Below, in pieces: positions 15,069 through 25,017 of a stretch of 64,000 nucleotides of DNA; position 1 is the first letter of the stretch; each line of letters begins with the position of its first letter. Made by a program: the position numbers and the translations under genes. Source of the stretch: Anaerolineales bacterium UBA2395 (GTDB lineage Bacteria; Chloroflexota; Anaerolineae; Anaerolineales; Villigracilaceae); assembly GCA_002343775.1 (NCBI GenBank), contig DDSH01000004.1, positions 1 to 64,000 of the forward strand. Reading direction: 5' to 3'. The notes below the pieces were generated by a model, which saw nothing but the letters and a program-made list of their open reading frames with translations, did not search any database and was not told the DNA's origin.

Positions 15069-15692
15069 ATGAGCAGCCCCATCACCGCCATCATCTTTGA
15101 CCTTGGAAATGTCTTCATCAACTGGGATCCTCGCAACCTGTACAAACGCTTCTTCCCAGACCCGGAAGCCGTGGACCGTTTTCTGGAAGAGATTCACTTC
15201 GCCGAATGGAACGCCCGCCAGGATGCAGGACGTCCCTTTCACGAAGGTGTGCGAGAACTCTCCAGCCGTTTTCCACAATACGCTTCTCTTATTCAGGCAT
15301 ACGATACCTGTTGGGAAGAAAGCCTGACCGGTACAAACGACGAGACCATCCGCATTGCCCGGCAACTTAAAGATTCCGGCTGGTCGCTCTACCTGTTGAG
15401 CAATTTTTCGATGGAGAAGTTCAACCTCATCCGCCACCGTTATTCGTTCTTTCGCATCTTCGATGACCTGATCATTTCCGGTGAACATCATCTCGTAAAA
15501 CCCAACCCTGCCATTTTTCATCTCACCCTGCGGCGCATCCGCCGCACTGCTGGTGAATGTCTGTTCATCGATGATTCACAAGCCAATATCGAAACTGCCC
15601 GACAGATCGGTTTACAAACCATCCACTACCAGTCCCCCACCCAGCTGAAAGGGGAATTGGTTAATCTGCACATAAAGGGATTTACCACATGA
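15069..15692 (+). CDS. HAD-superfamily hydrolase, subfamily IA
   Basis: 207 residues. Motif I FDLGNVFINWDP: the first Asp of DxGxV is the nucleophile, but the second Asp of the usual DxD is replaced by Gly-Asn (DLGNV), the form seen in the YihX/haloacid-dehalogenase-like group. Motif II is LLSNFS, motif III Lys in VKPNPAIF, motif IV FIDDSQANI. Members dephosphorylate small sugar phosphates. The C-terminus overlaps the polyprenyl synthase start (ATGA), so the two are translationally coupled; a link to prenyl or sugar phosphate metabolism is possible but not shown. Confidence 0.88.
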   Translation: MSSPITAIIFDLGNVFINWDPRNLYKRFFPDPEAVDRFLEEIHFAEWNARQDAGRPFHEGVRELSSRFPQYASLIQAYDTCWEESLTGTNDETIRIARQLKDSGWSLYLLSNFSMEKFNLIRHRYSFFRIFDDLIISGEHHLVKPNPAIFHLTLRRIRRTAGECLFIDDSQANIETARQIGLQTIHYQSPTQLKGELVNLHIKGFTT

Positions 15693-16729
15693 GCAAAACC
15701 ATCCAACAAACCATGTTCGAAGCCGTAGAAGAAGAATTGAAGCGGCAGGTTGCCAGGTTAGACCAACCGCGCACCAAGCCATTTCACGAAATGCTCACCT
15801 ATCATATGGGGTGGACGGGAGAGGGCGCGGGTCCTAATGCAACGGGGAAGCGTATTCGCCCTCTGATGGTTTTGCTAACCGTTGCTACTTCTTTAATTGA
15901 TGATGAGGTAAGTAAAAGCAATAGCATAAATTGGCTACACGCAGTTTCGGCAGCTGCCTCAATTGAACTGATCCATAACTTTTCGCTCGCGCATGATGAC
16001 ATTCAGGACAATTCGGAACTGCGGCGTGGACGAAAAACGTTGTGGGTCAAGTGGGGTTCGCCGATGGCGATCAATGTCGGCGATGCGTTGTTCGTGATTG
16101 CCAATCAATCCATTCTTGACCTGGCGAAACATTATCCTGCAGAAATTGTGGTTCGAGCGGCAGGCATTTTGAACAACAGCTGTCTCGAACTAACACAGGG
16201 TCAGTATCTGGATATGTCTTATGAGGAACGGACCGACTTGGCAATTGACGACTACTGGCCCATGATCGGCGGGAAAACCTCTTCCCTACTCTCCGCATGT
16301 ACACATATCGGCGCGGTTCTTGGCTACGCGAAAGAAGAGAGAGCTGAGGCGTTCCGCCAGTTTGGGTATCACCTTGGGCTGGCGTTCCAGGTTCAGGATG
16401 ACATCCTTGGTATTTGGGGCGACGAAAGCGTGACGGGCAAATCAGCGGCAAGCGACCTCGTGGAAGGAAAAAATTCCCTGCCGGTTTTGTATGCGTTGGA
16501 AAAGAACGGTCGTTTCGCGGAGCGCTGGCGGCGGGGTCCCATTTCTCAAGAGGAGGTCGGCGCGGTAGCCGCTTTGCTCGAAGAGGAAGGCGGAAGGGCG
16601 TACGCGGAAAAAATGTCGGAAGCGGAAACGCAAAAGGCGCTGGAGTTTCTGGATCGGGCACAGCCGCAGGGAGAAGCGGGGCGAACCATGCTCGAGATGG
16701 CAAACAAACTCCTGAAGCGCAACCAGTAA
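15689..16729 (+). CDS. Polyprenyl (isoprenyl) diphosphate synthase
   Basis: 346 residues, trans-prenyltransferase fold. First Asp-rich motif HDDIQDNS (about residue 103) and second QVQDDILGIWGD (about 236) bind the Mg-diphosphate; the GKRIRPLMVLL motif near 50 and KTSSLLSACTHIGA near 195 are also typical. It condenses IPP units onto an allylic diphosphate; product length is not certain from sequence, and the DDIQD spacing (DDxxD rather than DDxxxxD) is compatible with medium or long chains. It is coupled to the HAD gene by a four-base overlap. The tRNA-Gly promoter follows its stop by about 40 bases. Confidence 0.92.
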   Translation: MSKTIQQTMFEAVEEELKRQVARLDQPRTKPFHEMLTYHMGWTGEGAGPNATGKRIRPLMVLLTVATSLIDDEVSKSNSINWLHAVSAAASIELIHNFSLAHDDIQDNSELRRGRKTLWVKWGSPMAINVGDALFVIANQSILDLAKHYPAEIVVRAAGILNNSCLELTQGQYLDMSYEERTDLAIDDYWPMIGGKTSSLLSACTHIGAVLGYAKEERAEAFRQFGYHLGLAFQVQDDILGIWGDESVTGKSAASDLVEGKNSLPVLYALEKNGRFAERWRRGPISQEEVGAVAALLEEEGGRAYAEKMSEAETQKALEFLDRAQPQGEAGRTMLEMANKLLKRNQ

Positions 16730-16770
16730 CCGGTTCCGAAAAGAAGTGCAGTTTTCATCTAAATGACGGC

Positions 16771-16800
16771 TTGACATGCGTTTTCCGCGTGCCTTATAAT
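16771..16800 (+). promoter_or_regulatory. Promoter of tRNA-Gly
   Basis: TTGACA (16771-16776), 18-base spacer, TATAAT (16795-16800). Both hexamers are perfect; it lies 17 bases before the tRNA. Confidence 0.85.
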
Positions 16801-16817
16801 TCAATCTACAAATTCAT

Positions 16818-16889
16818 GCGGGTGTAGTTCAGTGGTAGAACGCTTGCTTCCCAAGCAAGATATCGTGGGTTCGAGTCCCATCACCCGCT
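16818..16889 (+). tRNA. tRNA-Gly (anticodon CCC)
   Basis: Cloverleaf by eye: acceptor GCGGGTG/CACCCGC with discriminator T, D stem GTTC/GAAC, anticodon stem CTTGC/GCAAG with loop TTCCCAA (anticodon CCC, 16850-16852), T arm GTGGG-TTCGAGT-CCCAT. The CCA end is not encoded. It reads GGG codons. Confidence 0.95.
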
Positions 16890-16890
16890 C

Positions 16891-16923
16891 AAAAGCCGAG
16901 GAGACGCCCGCCTCGGCTTTTTC
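16891..16923 (+). terminator. Intrinsic terminator after tRNA-Gly
   Basis: AAAAGCCGAGG (16891-16901) and CCTCGGCTTTT (16911-16921), 11-bp stem, nine-base loop, then TT. The sensor operon therefore needs its own promoter between here and 17009; TAAAAT at about 16976-16981 is a candidate -10 with no good -35. Confidence 0.9.
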
Positions 16924-17008
16924 TTAAACCATACTAGTTTGTAAGGTAGCTGTTATGTACTTCGGGACGGCATACAGTAAAATTCACCCTGGAGTTGAAT
17001 GAAGTAGT

Positions 17009-17401
17009 ATGTCTGAATTTGAAAAAGGAAATATTCTTTACGTCGAGGACAACCCCGACAACAGAAACCTGATTCGCAGAGTGTTGAATGCGGAGGGATA
17101 TTTTTTCGTTGAAGCGGCAAACGCAAAACAAGCGATCGAGAAGCTTGCCAGCGAGAAGATCGATCTCATCTTGATGGATATCAATATGCCGGACATGGAT
17201 GGGTACACCCTGACAGCCGAGATCAAAAAGATGAGCCGGTTCGCTGCGATCCCGATCGTTGCCGTGACGGCAAATGTAATGCGCGGCGACCGTGAAAAAT
17301 CCCTCGAAGCGGGGTGCGATGGCTATATTCAAAAGCCGATCGACATTGACACGCTGGCGCAGCAAATCGAACGCTTCATGCGAAGGAGCACAAATGTCTG
17401 A
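17009..17401 (+). CDS. Single-domain response regulator
   Basis: 130 residues, a lone CheY/DivK-type receiver: acidic pocket VEDN, phospho-acceptor Asp 57 in LILMDINMPDMDG, Thr in AVTAN and Lys in IQKPID. With no output domain it should act by protein contact or as a phosphate shuttle or sink for a hybrid kinase. It is first in the sensory operon. The ribosome site is poor. The next gene starts inside its last codons. Confidence 0.93.
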   Translation: MSEFEKGNILYVEDNPDNRNLIRRVLNAEGYFFVEAANAKQAIEKLASEKIDLILMDINMPDMDGYTLTAEIKKMSRFAAIPIVAVTANVMRGDREKSLEAGCDGYIQKPIDIDTLAQQIERFMRRSTNV

Positions 17402-17852
17402 CCATAATCAAACACCCGCTGTTTCTGACACACAGCCAATCCGCAAGCCTACCATTCCCAAGGACGCGGCGGTCTTGGTGGTGGAAGACAATGTGTCCAA
17501 CTTCGTTTTGATCGCGCGCATGCTTGGGTATCTTGGGATTCATTGCGAGTGGAAAACTTCGGGTTATGAAGTTGTCGAGTATGCGGATACCCTCCCCCGC
17601 CTCGACCTGATCCTGATGGATATTCGTTTACCCTACGAAGACGGGTACGGCGCTTTGAAAAAGATCCGCGCTTCTGAGCGCTTCAAGGCTGTGCCGATCG
17701 TGGCTGTAACTGCGGAAGCCAGCCTTGAGCAAATGAAGAAAGCCCAAGATTCCGGCTTTGACGGCTTTTTAGGCAAACCCCTCGACCCTGACCGTTTCCC
17801 GGACCAAATCCGCCGGATTCTAAATGGAGAGCCGGTTTGGGAGTTCAGTTAG
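17394..17852 (+). CDS. Single-domain response regulator with N-terminal extension
   Basis: 152 residues: a flexible 25-residue N-terminus, then a receiver with Asp 76 in LILMDIRLPYEDG (Leu-Pro-Tyr instead of Met-Pro), AVTAE and GKPLD. A longer frame starts at 17292, but AAGGAG seven bases before the ATG at 17394 and the eight-base overlap with the previous stop decide for the short form. It has no output domain. Together with the preceding protein it gives two free receivers for the only kinase of the operon. Confidence 0.9.
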   Translation: MSDHNQTPAVSDTQPIRKPTIPKDAAVLVVEDNVSNFVLIARMLGYLGIHCEWKTSGYEVVEYADTLPRLDLILMDIRLPYEDGYGALKKIRASERFKAVPIVAVTAEASLEQMKKAQDSGFDGFLGKPLDPDRFPDQIRRILNGEPVWEFS

Positions 17853-17877
17853 TCAAATCCAGCCCCTTCACCCTCTA

Positions 17878-20800
17878 ATGACAAAAAAAACGGCGCATCC
17901 CGCACTTGAGAACAATCAATCAAGGTTTAGAGGTAGTTTAACGGGGACGCTCGTACGAACGCTCCTGGTCTTTACCTTTATCCCTCTACTCTTGATGGCT
18001 GGTTCCGCATACCTATACGCGCGGAACCTTCTTCGAGAGCAGGCAGTTACCCAGCTTGAAAATCTGCTTTCCAACCAGCTGCAAGTGATCGACCGTGAGA
18101 TAAAAATCCGTGAGGGCAGCCTGGAAGAACGTGTCGCAGCCGGCGATATGTGGGAGGTCATCGAAACCACGCTGCAAACCTCCCCAGACAGCGCTGCATT
18201 TCAGGAAAGCCGCAGTCAGTTCATTGCCCAGTTACAAGGCAATGAACCTGTTTTCGACCATGTCCTGCTTGTGGACAATGAGGGGAGTATCAAGGTCGCC
18301 AGCAACCCTGAATGGGAAAATCAAACCATCGCTTCGGGTGAATTCGATATTCGGGGAACTCAATCGCTGGCATTGTATGGATTTTCCCCGCTCTATGATG
18401 ACGAGTTCATCCTCGTCACAGCAGTTGAATATATTTCTTCCAATGGTTCAAAATCTGGAACTGTTCTGGGAATCACAGAGCAGGAGGGTCTTCGTCAGCT
18501 GGTTCAGCCGCTAAATGCGCTGGCTCCCTATGCCAATACAGTATTCATCCTTTCGGATAAAAAACTGATCGCCAGCAACCCGGATACGGGCGAGTTCAAC
18601 CTTGTTAACTCAGCCTCTGCCAGTCAGGCGGATATGATCGCAAGCCTGGAAGCCATGATGGCATCCGAGCAGCCGGCGTCCATTGCATTAGATGTAACCA
18701 CTCCCAGCGGCGAATCCGCTCTGGCGCAGCTGCAATATTTCCCCGGGATGCGAAGCGGGGTTGCGCTGGAGATCCGCGCCCAAGATGTCTATAATCAAAT
18801 CAACAGCCTTGCACCGTTCACGATCATCCTTGTATTGGGAGCCCTGATCGCAACCGGTGCGGCTTTGGCGCTTGGGTCGCGGCGGGTGATCAAACCCATT
18901 CAAACTCTCGCAGACATCACACGTAAATTTGCAGATGGTGATTGGCGACAACGCGCTTCAGTGAAAAGCGACGATGAAGTCGGTCAGCTGGCAAGTTCTT
19001 TCAACCACCTGGCAGACCAGATCAGTGAAATCCAACAGTCTCTCGAGAAAAAGGTGGATGAACGCGCGCGTCAACTGCGGACGGCGGCGGAAGTCGCTCA
19101 AAGCATTACAACCATACCGAACCTCGACGAAATGCTCAATAAGACCGCCGAATTGCTTGTGCAGCAGTTTGGGTATTATCAAGCCAGCATCTTCATGGTG
19201 GACCGGGGCGGAAAATACGCCGAGTTCAAAGCCGGTTATGGTCCCGCCACGAAGGGTCTAAGTGACAAAAAATACCGGCTGGAAGTTGGCTCGGCATCGA
19301 TCATCGGTTGGGTGGCGGCAAAGAATCAACCTCGCATTACCACCGATGTATCAGAAGACCCGATCCACCTCAAGAACGAATTTTTGCCCGAGACGCGCTC
19401 TGAAGCCAGTTTGCCCATTTCGCTCGGAAATCTGGTGCTGGGGGTTTTGGATGTGCAAAGCACATCGCCGGGTGAGTTCAGCGCGGATGCGATCGTAATG
19501 CTGCAAACCCTTGCGAGCCAGATCGCCGCCGCCATTCAGACCGGTATGCTGATCGAGTCCAGTCAGGTTGACTTCCACGAGTTGGAACGGCTCTATCGCT
19601 CGAGCCATCTGATCGCAGAGGCGAAGAATGAAGCGGAAATCCTGCGGGTGAGCGGGCAAATCCTCCGCAACGCGCCGTATCCGATCATCATGTTCCAGGC
19701 GAAGAACGATATGCTTGAAGTGTACACATCCGCCGATCTGACGCGAGACGGCGAAGCGCTTTATGGGTTTCCCAGTCAGATTCAAATCAGCGCGGACGCG
19801 ATCAACGATTTCCTGCCGCGTGAAGTTAGCACCGTCCTTTTGAGCGACACAGGCATTCCCAAGCCGTTCCGGGACATTATGAACAACCTGGATTTGGTCG
19901 GAGCGGTCTTCCTCCCGATCAGAAAGCGCGAAGTGCTCACTGCGCTCATTATGCTGGGAACACGGCAGCGAATTTTCACCAACGCTTCGATCCAGCCCTA
20001 TGCCAGCCTCGCTGATCTGATCTCGATTTCACTGGAACGCGCCGACGCCGTCGAGCAGACTGAAAAACACCTGCTCGAAGTGGAGGCGCTTGCTTCGATC
20101 AACGAGTTGACCTCCTCTGCGCCCGATATTCAAAGTTTCTTCCATGCCTTGCTGGCAAAGATCCGGCAGATCATTGGCGACTACAACCTCACCGTTGCTC
20201 TGTATGACCAAACCAGCAACTCGATCAGCATCCCATTCAACTACGAGAATGGGCGTGTCGGTACCATCACGTCATTCCCATTGGGAGAAGGTCTCACCTC
20301 CATTTTAATTCGCACGCGCCAGCCGTTGATGCTGGTGGAAAACACCGAAAAGAGAGCAGAGGAATTGGGCGCAAAGATCGCAGGAAAGCCTGCCCGGTCC
20401 TGGATGGGCGTGCCTATGCTGGTGCAAAACCAGCCAATTGGTGCGTTGATCATCCAAGACTTAAACAATGAAGGCGCATTCGATGAAGATGATCTAAAAT
20501 TCTTCACCACCATCACGGGTCAGGTTGCCGGTGTGATCAACAACATCCGCCTGCTGGATGAAAGTCAGCGCAAGGCGATTCAGTTGGAAACTGCAGCAGA
20601 GATCGCCAGGGATATCAGCGGCTCCCTCAATCTTGATGAGTTGCTGAGCAAAGCGGTCAACCTAATTCGCGAACGGTTCGACTTCTACCATGCATCCATC
20701 TTCCTGCTCGATCTGCCTGGTGAATTTGCGGTCATCCGTGAAGCGACCGGAGAAGCCGGGGCGCAAATGAAGCGAGCCGGATACAAGATGGGCGTCGGTT

Positions 20801-21741
20801 CGAAATCCATTGTCGGCTTTGTAAGCGGACGCGGAGAGCAATTAACCGTCAACGACACCAGCAAGGACGCCACCTACTACGCGAATCCCCTTCTGCCGGA
20901 TACACGCTCGGAAGCGGCAATTCCCTTGCGAGTCGGTGATCGCATTCTGGGCGTGTTGGATGTGCAAAGCACCAAGCCGTTCGCATTTTCAGAGGATAAC
21001 CTGCGCAGTCTGCAAATCCTTGCAGATCAACTGGCAGTGGCAGTCGCAAACACCGAACTATTCGCTGAGACGCAGGAACATCTATCCCAGCATCGCTTGT
21101 TGCACCACATTACATCCACGGCTGCTTCCGGCAGCACATTGGAAGAAGCGCTCGAAAGCGCCGTAAACGGCTTACAGGTCACACTTGGCGGCGACCGTGT
21201 AACAGTCCTGCTTGTTGACCGCGACAAAAAAGCGCTTCAAGTGAAGGCGTCCATTGGTTATGCGGAAGATACCACTTCATTCGAAGTCGAGATCGGCAAG
21301 GGTATCACTGGTTGGGTTGCCGCCCACAGACGTCCGTTGCGCGTTCGGGATGTTAATGACGATCCACGCTATATCCCGTTGAGCACCAACACCCGTTCGG
21401 AGCTGGCGATTCCGCTGGTATACCGAAATGAACTGCTTGGTGTGTTGAATGTTGAAAGCGAGCAAGCCGACGCATATTCGGATAACGACGAAGAAATGCT
21501 TGGCACCCTGGGAGGGAGCCTTGCTGCGATCATCGCCAACGCCCGCCTGCTGGAACAGATCCGCACGCAATCGGAACGCGAGCGCGTGATCTATGATGCA
21601 ACCAGCAAGATCCGCCGCTCAACGGATATTCAATCCATTTTGATGACTACGGCAAGTGAAATCACGAGAATTACTGGCGCACGGTACACGAAGATCGGAT
21701 TAAGAACCGATGACGACCAGGAGAAGAAAGATCTATCATGA
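17878..21741 (+). CDS. Sensor 1: Cache-like, HAMP and five GAF domains, no output domain
   Basis: 1287 residues. A membrane helix (about 24-45) and a second (about 316-338) enclose a 270-residue extracytoplasmic domain with Cache-like texture (FDHVLLVDNEGSIKVASN). A HAMP follows (RRVIKPIQTLADITRKFADGD), then five GAF domains: three canonical with LPETRSEASLPI-type motifs and two diverged, at about 400-555, 560-730, 735-890, 895-1055 and 1060-1220. It ends with the C-terminal module shared by all nine sensors (IYDATSKIRRSTDIQSILMT). No histidine kinase, GGDEF or MCP domain is present. The start is uncertain: ATG 17824 would overlap the previous gene, and I prefer 17878. The stop overlaps the next start by four bases. 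Confidence 0.88.
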   Translation: MTKKTAHPALENNQSRFRGSLTGTLVRTLLVFTFIPLLLMAGSAYLYARNLLREQAVTQLENLLSNQLQVIDREIKIREGSLEERVAAGDMWEVIETTLQTSPDSAAFQESRSQFIAQLQGNEPVFDHVLLVDNEGSIKVASNPEWENQTIASGEFDIRGTQSLALYGFSPLYDDEFILVTAVEYISSNGSKSGTVLGITEQEGLRQLVQPLNALAPYANTVFILSDKKLIASNPDTGEFNLVNSASASQADMIASLEAMMASEQPASIALDVTTPSGESALAQLQYFPGMRSGVALEIRAQDVYNQINSLAPFTIILVLGALIATGAALALGSRRVIKPIQTLADITRKFADGDWRQRASVKSDDEVGQLASSFNHLADQISEIQQSLEKKVDERARQLRTAAEVAQSITTIPNLDEMLNKTAELLVQQFGYYQASIFMVDRGGKYAEFKAGYGPATKGLSDKKYRLEVGSASIIGWVAAKNQPRITTDVSEDPIHLKNEFLPETRSEASLPISLGNLVLGVLDVQSTSPGEFSADAIVMLQTLASQIAAAIQTGMLIESSQVDFHELERLYRSSHLIAEAKNEAEILRVSGQILRNAPYPIIMFQAKNDMLEVYTSADLTRDGEALYGFPSQIQISADAINDFLPREVSTVLLSDTGIPKPFRDIMNNLDLVGAVFLPIRKREVLTALIMLGTRQRIFTNASIQPYASLADLISISLERADAVEQTEKHLLEVEALASINELTSSAPDIQSFFHALLAKIRQIIGDYNLTVALYDQTSNSISIPFNYENGRVGTITSFPLGEGLTSILIRTRQPLMLVENTEKRAEELGAKIAGKPARSWMGVPMLVQNQPIGALIIQDLNNEGAFDEDDLKFFTTITGQVAGVINNIRLLDESQRKAIQLETAAEIARDISGSLNLDELLSKAVNLIRERFDFYHASIFLLDLPGEFAVIREATGEAGAQMKRAGYKMGVGSKSIVGFVSGRGEQLTVNDTSKDATYYANPLLPDTRSEAAIPLRVGDRILGVLDVQSTKPFAFSEDNLRSLQILADQLAVAVANTELFAETQEHLSQHRLLHHITSTAASGSTLEEALESAVNGLQVTLGGDRVTVLLVDRDKKALQVKASIGYAEDTTSFEVEIGKGITGWVAAHRRPLRVRDVNDDPRYIPLSTNTRSELAIPLVYRNELLGVLNVESEQADAYSDNDEEMLGTLGGSLAAIIANARLLEQIRTQSERERVIYDATSKIRRSTDIQSILMTTASEITRITGARYTKIGLRTDDDQEKKDLS

Positions 21742-23330
21742 TGGAACGCAACTCCTCCAACGTTCGGGCTGCAACTCCCCAGGAAACGACCCGTCAGTTC
21801 TACACCAGCTGGCGGGAGGGGTTTGTGTTGCCGATGTTGATCGGTATGCTGGTATTTGGCGCATTGGCGTTAATCCCAGCCATATTGGCATCTGAAAACC
21901 TCATTGTCGACGGAGTCTTTATCGCGACCTACCTGATCCTGGGGCTTGTCACAATCGTACGATTCTCCTACCAAATCCGCATGTCGGCGGTTCTGCTTGG
22001 CATTTTCATCATCGGCATAATCGAACTGATAACACACAGCATCCTTGGGGATGGTCTTTTCTTTTTTCTGGCATTGATCGCCTTTGCAACAATGATGCTC
22101 TCCCCCAGGGCTGGCGTGGTGGCGATCATCCTCAACCTCGTGACATTTGCTGTCTCCGGCTGGTTGATCCAGAATGGCACGATCACCCCACTCAACCCTT
22201 TCGCCTCGCCCGCAAAAGTTGCAGACTGGTTTAGCGCAGGGGCGGCAACCACCATGTTTGGTGCGGCATTTATCTATGGGTTTTATCGGTTGGAAGAGGA
22301 ATTTACCAAAGCACAAAAACAGGTCGATGCCACCCTCAATACATTAAAGGAGGAGCGCTTCACCCTCGAGCAAAAAGTTCAGGAGCGCACATCCCAGCTG
22401 AGAAAGATCAATGAAATCGAGCAGGCTGTCTCCTCGATCTTAACTCTTGAGGATTTATTCCCCCGGGCGGCACGCCTGGTGGAAAGCAACTTCCAATGTT
22501 ATTACACAGCCTTCTATCTGCTGGACAGCAGCGGAACATGGGCGGAGTTAAAGTACGCCAGCGGAGAAGCGGGAAAAGTCCTTATGGACAACAAGCACCG
22601 TGTAGACATGGAAGGAAAAAGCACCATCGCGAATTCGGTCCGCATCAAGGCAGGTCAAATCGTTATTGATACGAGCCAGATCCGCATCGATAATCCCCTA
22701 TTGCCCTACACCCGCTCCCAACTGGTACTGCCGCTGTTCGTCGGCGATACGATACTTGGGGTGCTGGATATGCATTCCAGCAAGGAAAATACCTTCCTCC
22801 CACAGGATGTGGATGGATACCAAAACATGGCGAACGGCATCGCCATCGTTATCGAGAACGCCCGCCTCTTCCAGGAAGCCCAACAGAGTCTTGCTGAGAT
22901 GCGTTCCGCCCAACGACAATACTTAAAAGATGCGTGGCAGTCGCTGACGGAAGAGAAGAGTTTGAGTTACGAGACGGGTGATAGCGATACCACCTACAAG
23001 AACAAACTCGAAATCCCACTTGCCTTGAGAGATCAGGTCATCGGTCAGATTCATTTAGCGAGCTCCTCAGACTGGACGAACGAACAGAGAAATCTGGTTG
23101 AAGCGATTGCCGCCCAAGCCACATTGGCGCTTGAAAACGCACGTCTCGTCGAAGAAAGCCAATCCTCCGCGGCGCAGGAAAGATTGACGAACGAAATCAT
23201 TGCCAAAATCTGGGCATCTGGAAACATGGATGCGGTCCTGCAAACGACCGTGCGTGAATTGGGGCGCTCCCTCGAAGCCACAGAAGTCGAAATCGAAGTT
23301 TCCATGGAGGGTGTAGATGACAATCAATAA
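21738..23330 (+). CDS. Sensor 2: multi-TM and GAF, no output domain
   Basis: 530 residues. About six hydrophobic helices in residues 28-180 with short loops, starting SWREGF like sensor 4, make a membrane-embedded sensing unit resembling MASE domains, which I cannot name. A coiled coil (about 185-222) leads to one GAF (about 224-375), a 45-residue linker with a conserved Trp (KDAWQSL), the second half of another GAF (about 420-470), and the shared C-terminal module (about 475-522). Here the GAF motif reads YTRSQLVLPLFVG and lacks the FNNPDLP sequence seen in later paralogues. It is translationally coupled on both sides. Confidence 0.87.
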   Translation: MMERNSSNVRAATPQETTRQFYTSWREGFVLPMLIGMLVFGALALIPAILASENLIVDGVFIATYLILGLVTIVRFSYQIRMSAVLLGIFIIGIIELITHSILGDGLFFFLALIAFATMMLSPRAGVVAIILNLVTFAVSGWLIQNGTITPLNPFASPAKVADWFSAGAATTMFGAAFIYGFYRLEEEFTKAQKQVDATLNTLKEERFTLEQKVQERTSQLRKINEIEQAVSSILTLEDLFPRAARLVESNFQCYYTAFYLLDSSGTWAELKYASGEAGKVLMDNKHRVDMEGKSTIANSVRIKAGQIVIDTSQIRIDNPLLPYTRSQLVLPLFVGDTILGVLDMHSSKENTFLPQDVDGYQNMANGIAIVIENARLFQEAQQSLAEMRSAQRQYLKDAWQSLTEEKSLSYETGDSDTTYKNKLEIPLALRDQVIGQIHLASSSDWTNEQRNLVEAIAAQATLALENARLVEESQSSAAQERLTNEIIAKIWASGNMDAVLQTTVRELGRSLEATEVEIEVSMEGVDDNQ

Positions 23331-24999
23331 CCCTTCGCCGCTCCCTTCGGGAAAAAGAAGAATCCCCATCGAAAATTTCGATCTTCAGGAATGGCGCAAA
23401 AGGTTTACTCTCGTCATGCTGCGGGTTGCGTCTCTGCTTGGCATCGCACTTATCCTCATATCCTTCCCCACCACAAAAACCCTCGACCGTTTTCTGTTCA
23501 TCAGCCTCTACGTTTTGCTGTTGGCGATCACTGTTTCGCGACCACCCTATCTTTTGCGGGCGTTTACGCTTCTCGCGCTCCTCTATATCGTCGGTATGAA
23601 CGCCATCATTAGTTGGGGTCCCTGGGCGGATGGGAATGTCTTCCTGTTGGCAGGGATAGCCCTTTCTTCCATCATGTTGGACCGTCGTATGGATGTGGGC
23701 GTATTGGCAACGTCCATCGTTTCAGTCATAGCTGCGGCAATCCTTCAACAAACGGGTGTTTTGCAAATGGACGCACGAGTCCCCATCATAACACCTGCAG
23801 AGTGGCTGATTTACATCGCCGACTTCTCTGTAATTGGCGTGCTTCTGGTTGTCGCGATCGGTCAGTTCAGGGATATTCTCCAGAAAGCGGGGGAAAAAAT
23901 GCAAACAGCCTATCGGTCAGTGGAAGTTGAACGGGCACAGATCGAGGAGCAAATGCGCGAACAAACGGAGGAATTGGTCGCGCGCATCACGCAAATACGC
24001 ACAGCGTCTGATACCGCCCGAGCCATCACCGGGCTTCAGAACATAACCGAACTTTTGGATACCACCACACGGCTGATCGCTGAAAAATTCAGATACTATC
24101 ATGTAAGTTTATTTATCCTCGACGAGGAAAAGAAATTCGCCTACCTGCAAGCATCCTCTTCTACCGCTGGAGCACAAAAGATAGGGCAAGCGTTTAAATT
24201 GATGTTCGACAAGCGGGACCTGTTCGGGCTGGTGGTGGAACAAAAGCGCTTCATGGTCATCACCGACCTCGACCAAAAGACCTTTGTGAAAGACCCCAAT
24301 TTCCCCCTCACTCGCTCGCGGATGATCCTCCCGCTATCCATCCGCAATGAGATTATTGGCATGCTAGATATTCATTCCGAACAGCCACAAGCGTTCAACA
24401 TACAGGATGCAGAGGTGATGCAAACGCTTGCCGACCTCGCCGCCGTCTCCTTTGATAACGTCCGCCTCATTGGCGAAACGCAGAGCCTCATCAACCAACT
24501 GGAGATCAGTACTGCCATCCAGACGAAACGCACATGGAGCAAATTGACCAGCCGGCAAAAACCGGCATATCAATACACTCCTGCGGGCGTTCGCCCGGTC
24601 TTCTCCCCCGATAAGCGCGTGGGACCAAATGATCTCTTCGTGCCGCTCGTTCTCAACGGTCAAAAAATCGGCGCGATCAAACTTAAGCGCAGGGGCATTT
24701 CCACCAGCTGGTCTGAACGCGAACAACAACTTGTGGAAAAGATCGCCGACCAAGTGGCGCTGGCGCTCGAAAACAGCCGACTGGTGGACGAAGCGCAAAA
24801 GAGCGCAATGCGCGATCAAATGATCGCCAATGTATCCACACAAATCCGCGAGACACTGGACATCGAAGCAGTCGCCCGAACCGCCGCAACAGAACTGCGC
24901 CGGGTGTTCGATTTAAAGGAGGCGGAGATCGTGGTCGGCTCGGCGCAGGTCGAAACACCTTTTCCAAAGAGAAATACTGCCTCCTTGAAAAAAGAATAG
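23317..24999 (+). CDS. Sensor 3: multi-TM and GAF, no output domain
   Basis: 560 residues with the same plan as sensor 2: six helices (about 30-185), coiled coil (about 190-228), GAF (228-391), Trp linker (RTWSKLTS), GAF second half (428-490; VPLVLNGQKIGAIKLKRRG) and C-terminal module (MIANVSTQIRETLDIEAVAR). The GAF is diverged (DPNFPLTRSRMILPL) and has an unusual acidic/aromatic patch (FDKRDLFGLVV) where others have VGxTGIVGxV, so it may bind a different ligand or none. The start lies 14 bases inside the preceding gene. Confidence 0.87.
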   Translation: MTINNPSPLPSGKRRIPIENFDLQEWRKRFTLVMLRVASLLGIALILISFPTTKTLDRFLFISLYVLLLAITVSRPPYLLRAFTLLALLYIVGMNAIISWGPWADGNVFLLAGIALSSIMLDRRMDVGVLATSIVSVIAAAILQQTGVLQMDARVPIITPAEWLIYIADFSVIGVLLVVAIGQFRDILQKAGEKMQTAYRSVEVERAQIEEQMREQTEELVARITQIRTASDTARAITGLQNITELLDTTTRLIAEKFRYYHVSLFILDEEKKFAYLQASSSTAGAQKIGQAFKLMFDKRDLFGLVVEQKRFMVITDLDQKTFVKDPNFPLTRSRMILPLSIRNEIIGMLDIHSEQPQAFNIQDAEVMQTLADLAAVSFDNVRLIGETQSLINQLEISTAIQTKRTWSKLTSRQKPAYQYTPAGVRPVFSPDKRVGPNDLFVPLVLNGQKIGAIKLKRRGISTSWSEREQQLVEKIADQVALALENSRLVDEAQKSAMRDQMIANVSTQIRETLDIEAVARTAATELRRVFDLKEAEIVVGSAQVETPFPKRNTASLKKE

Positions 25000-25017
25000 C
25001 AAGCCAGGTATAAATCG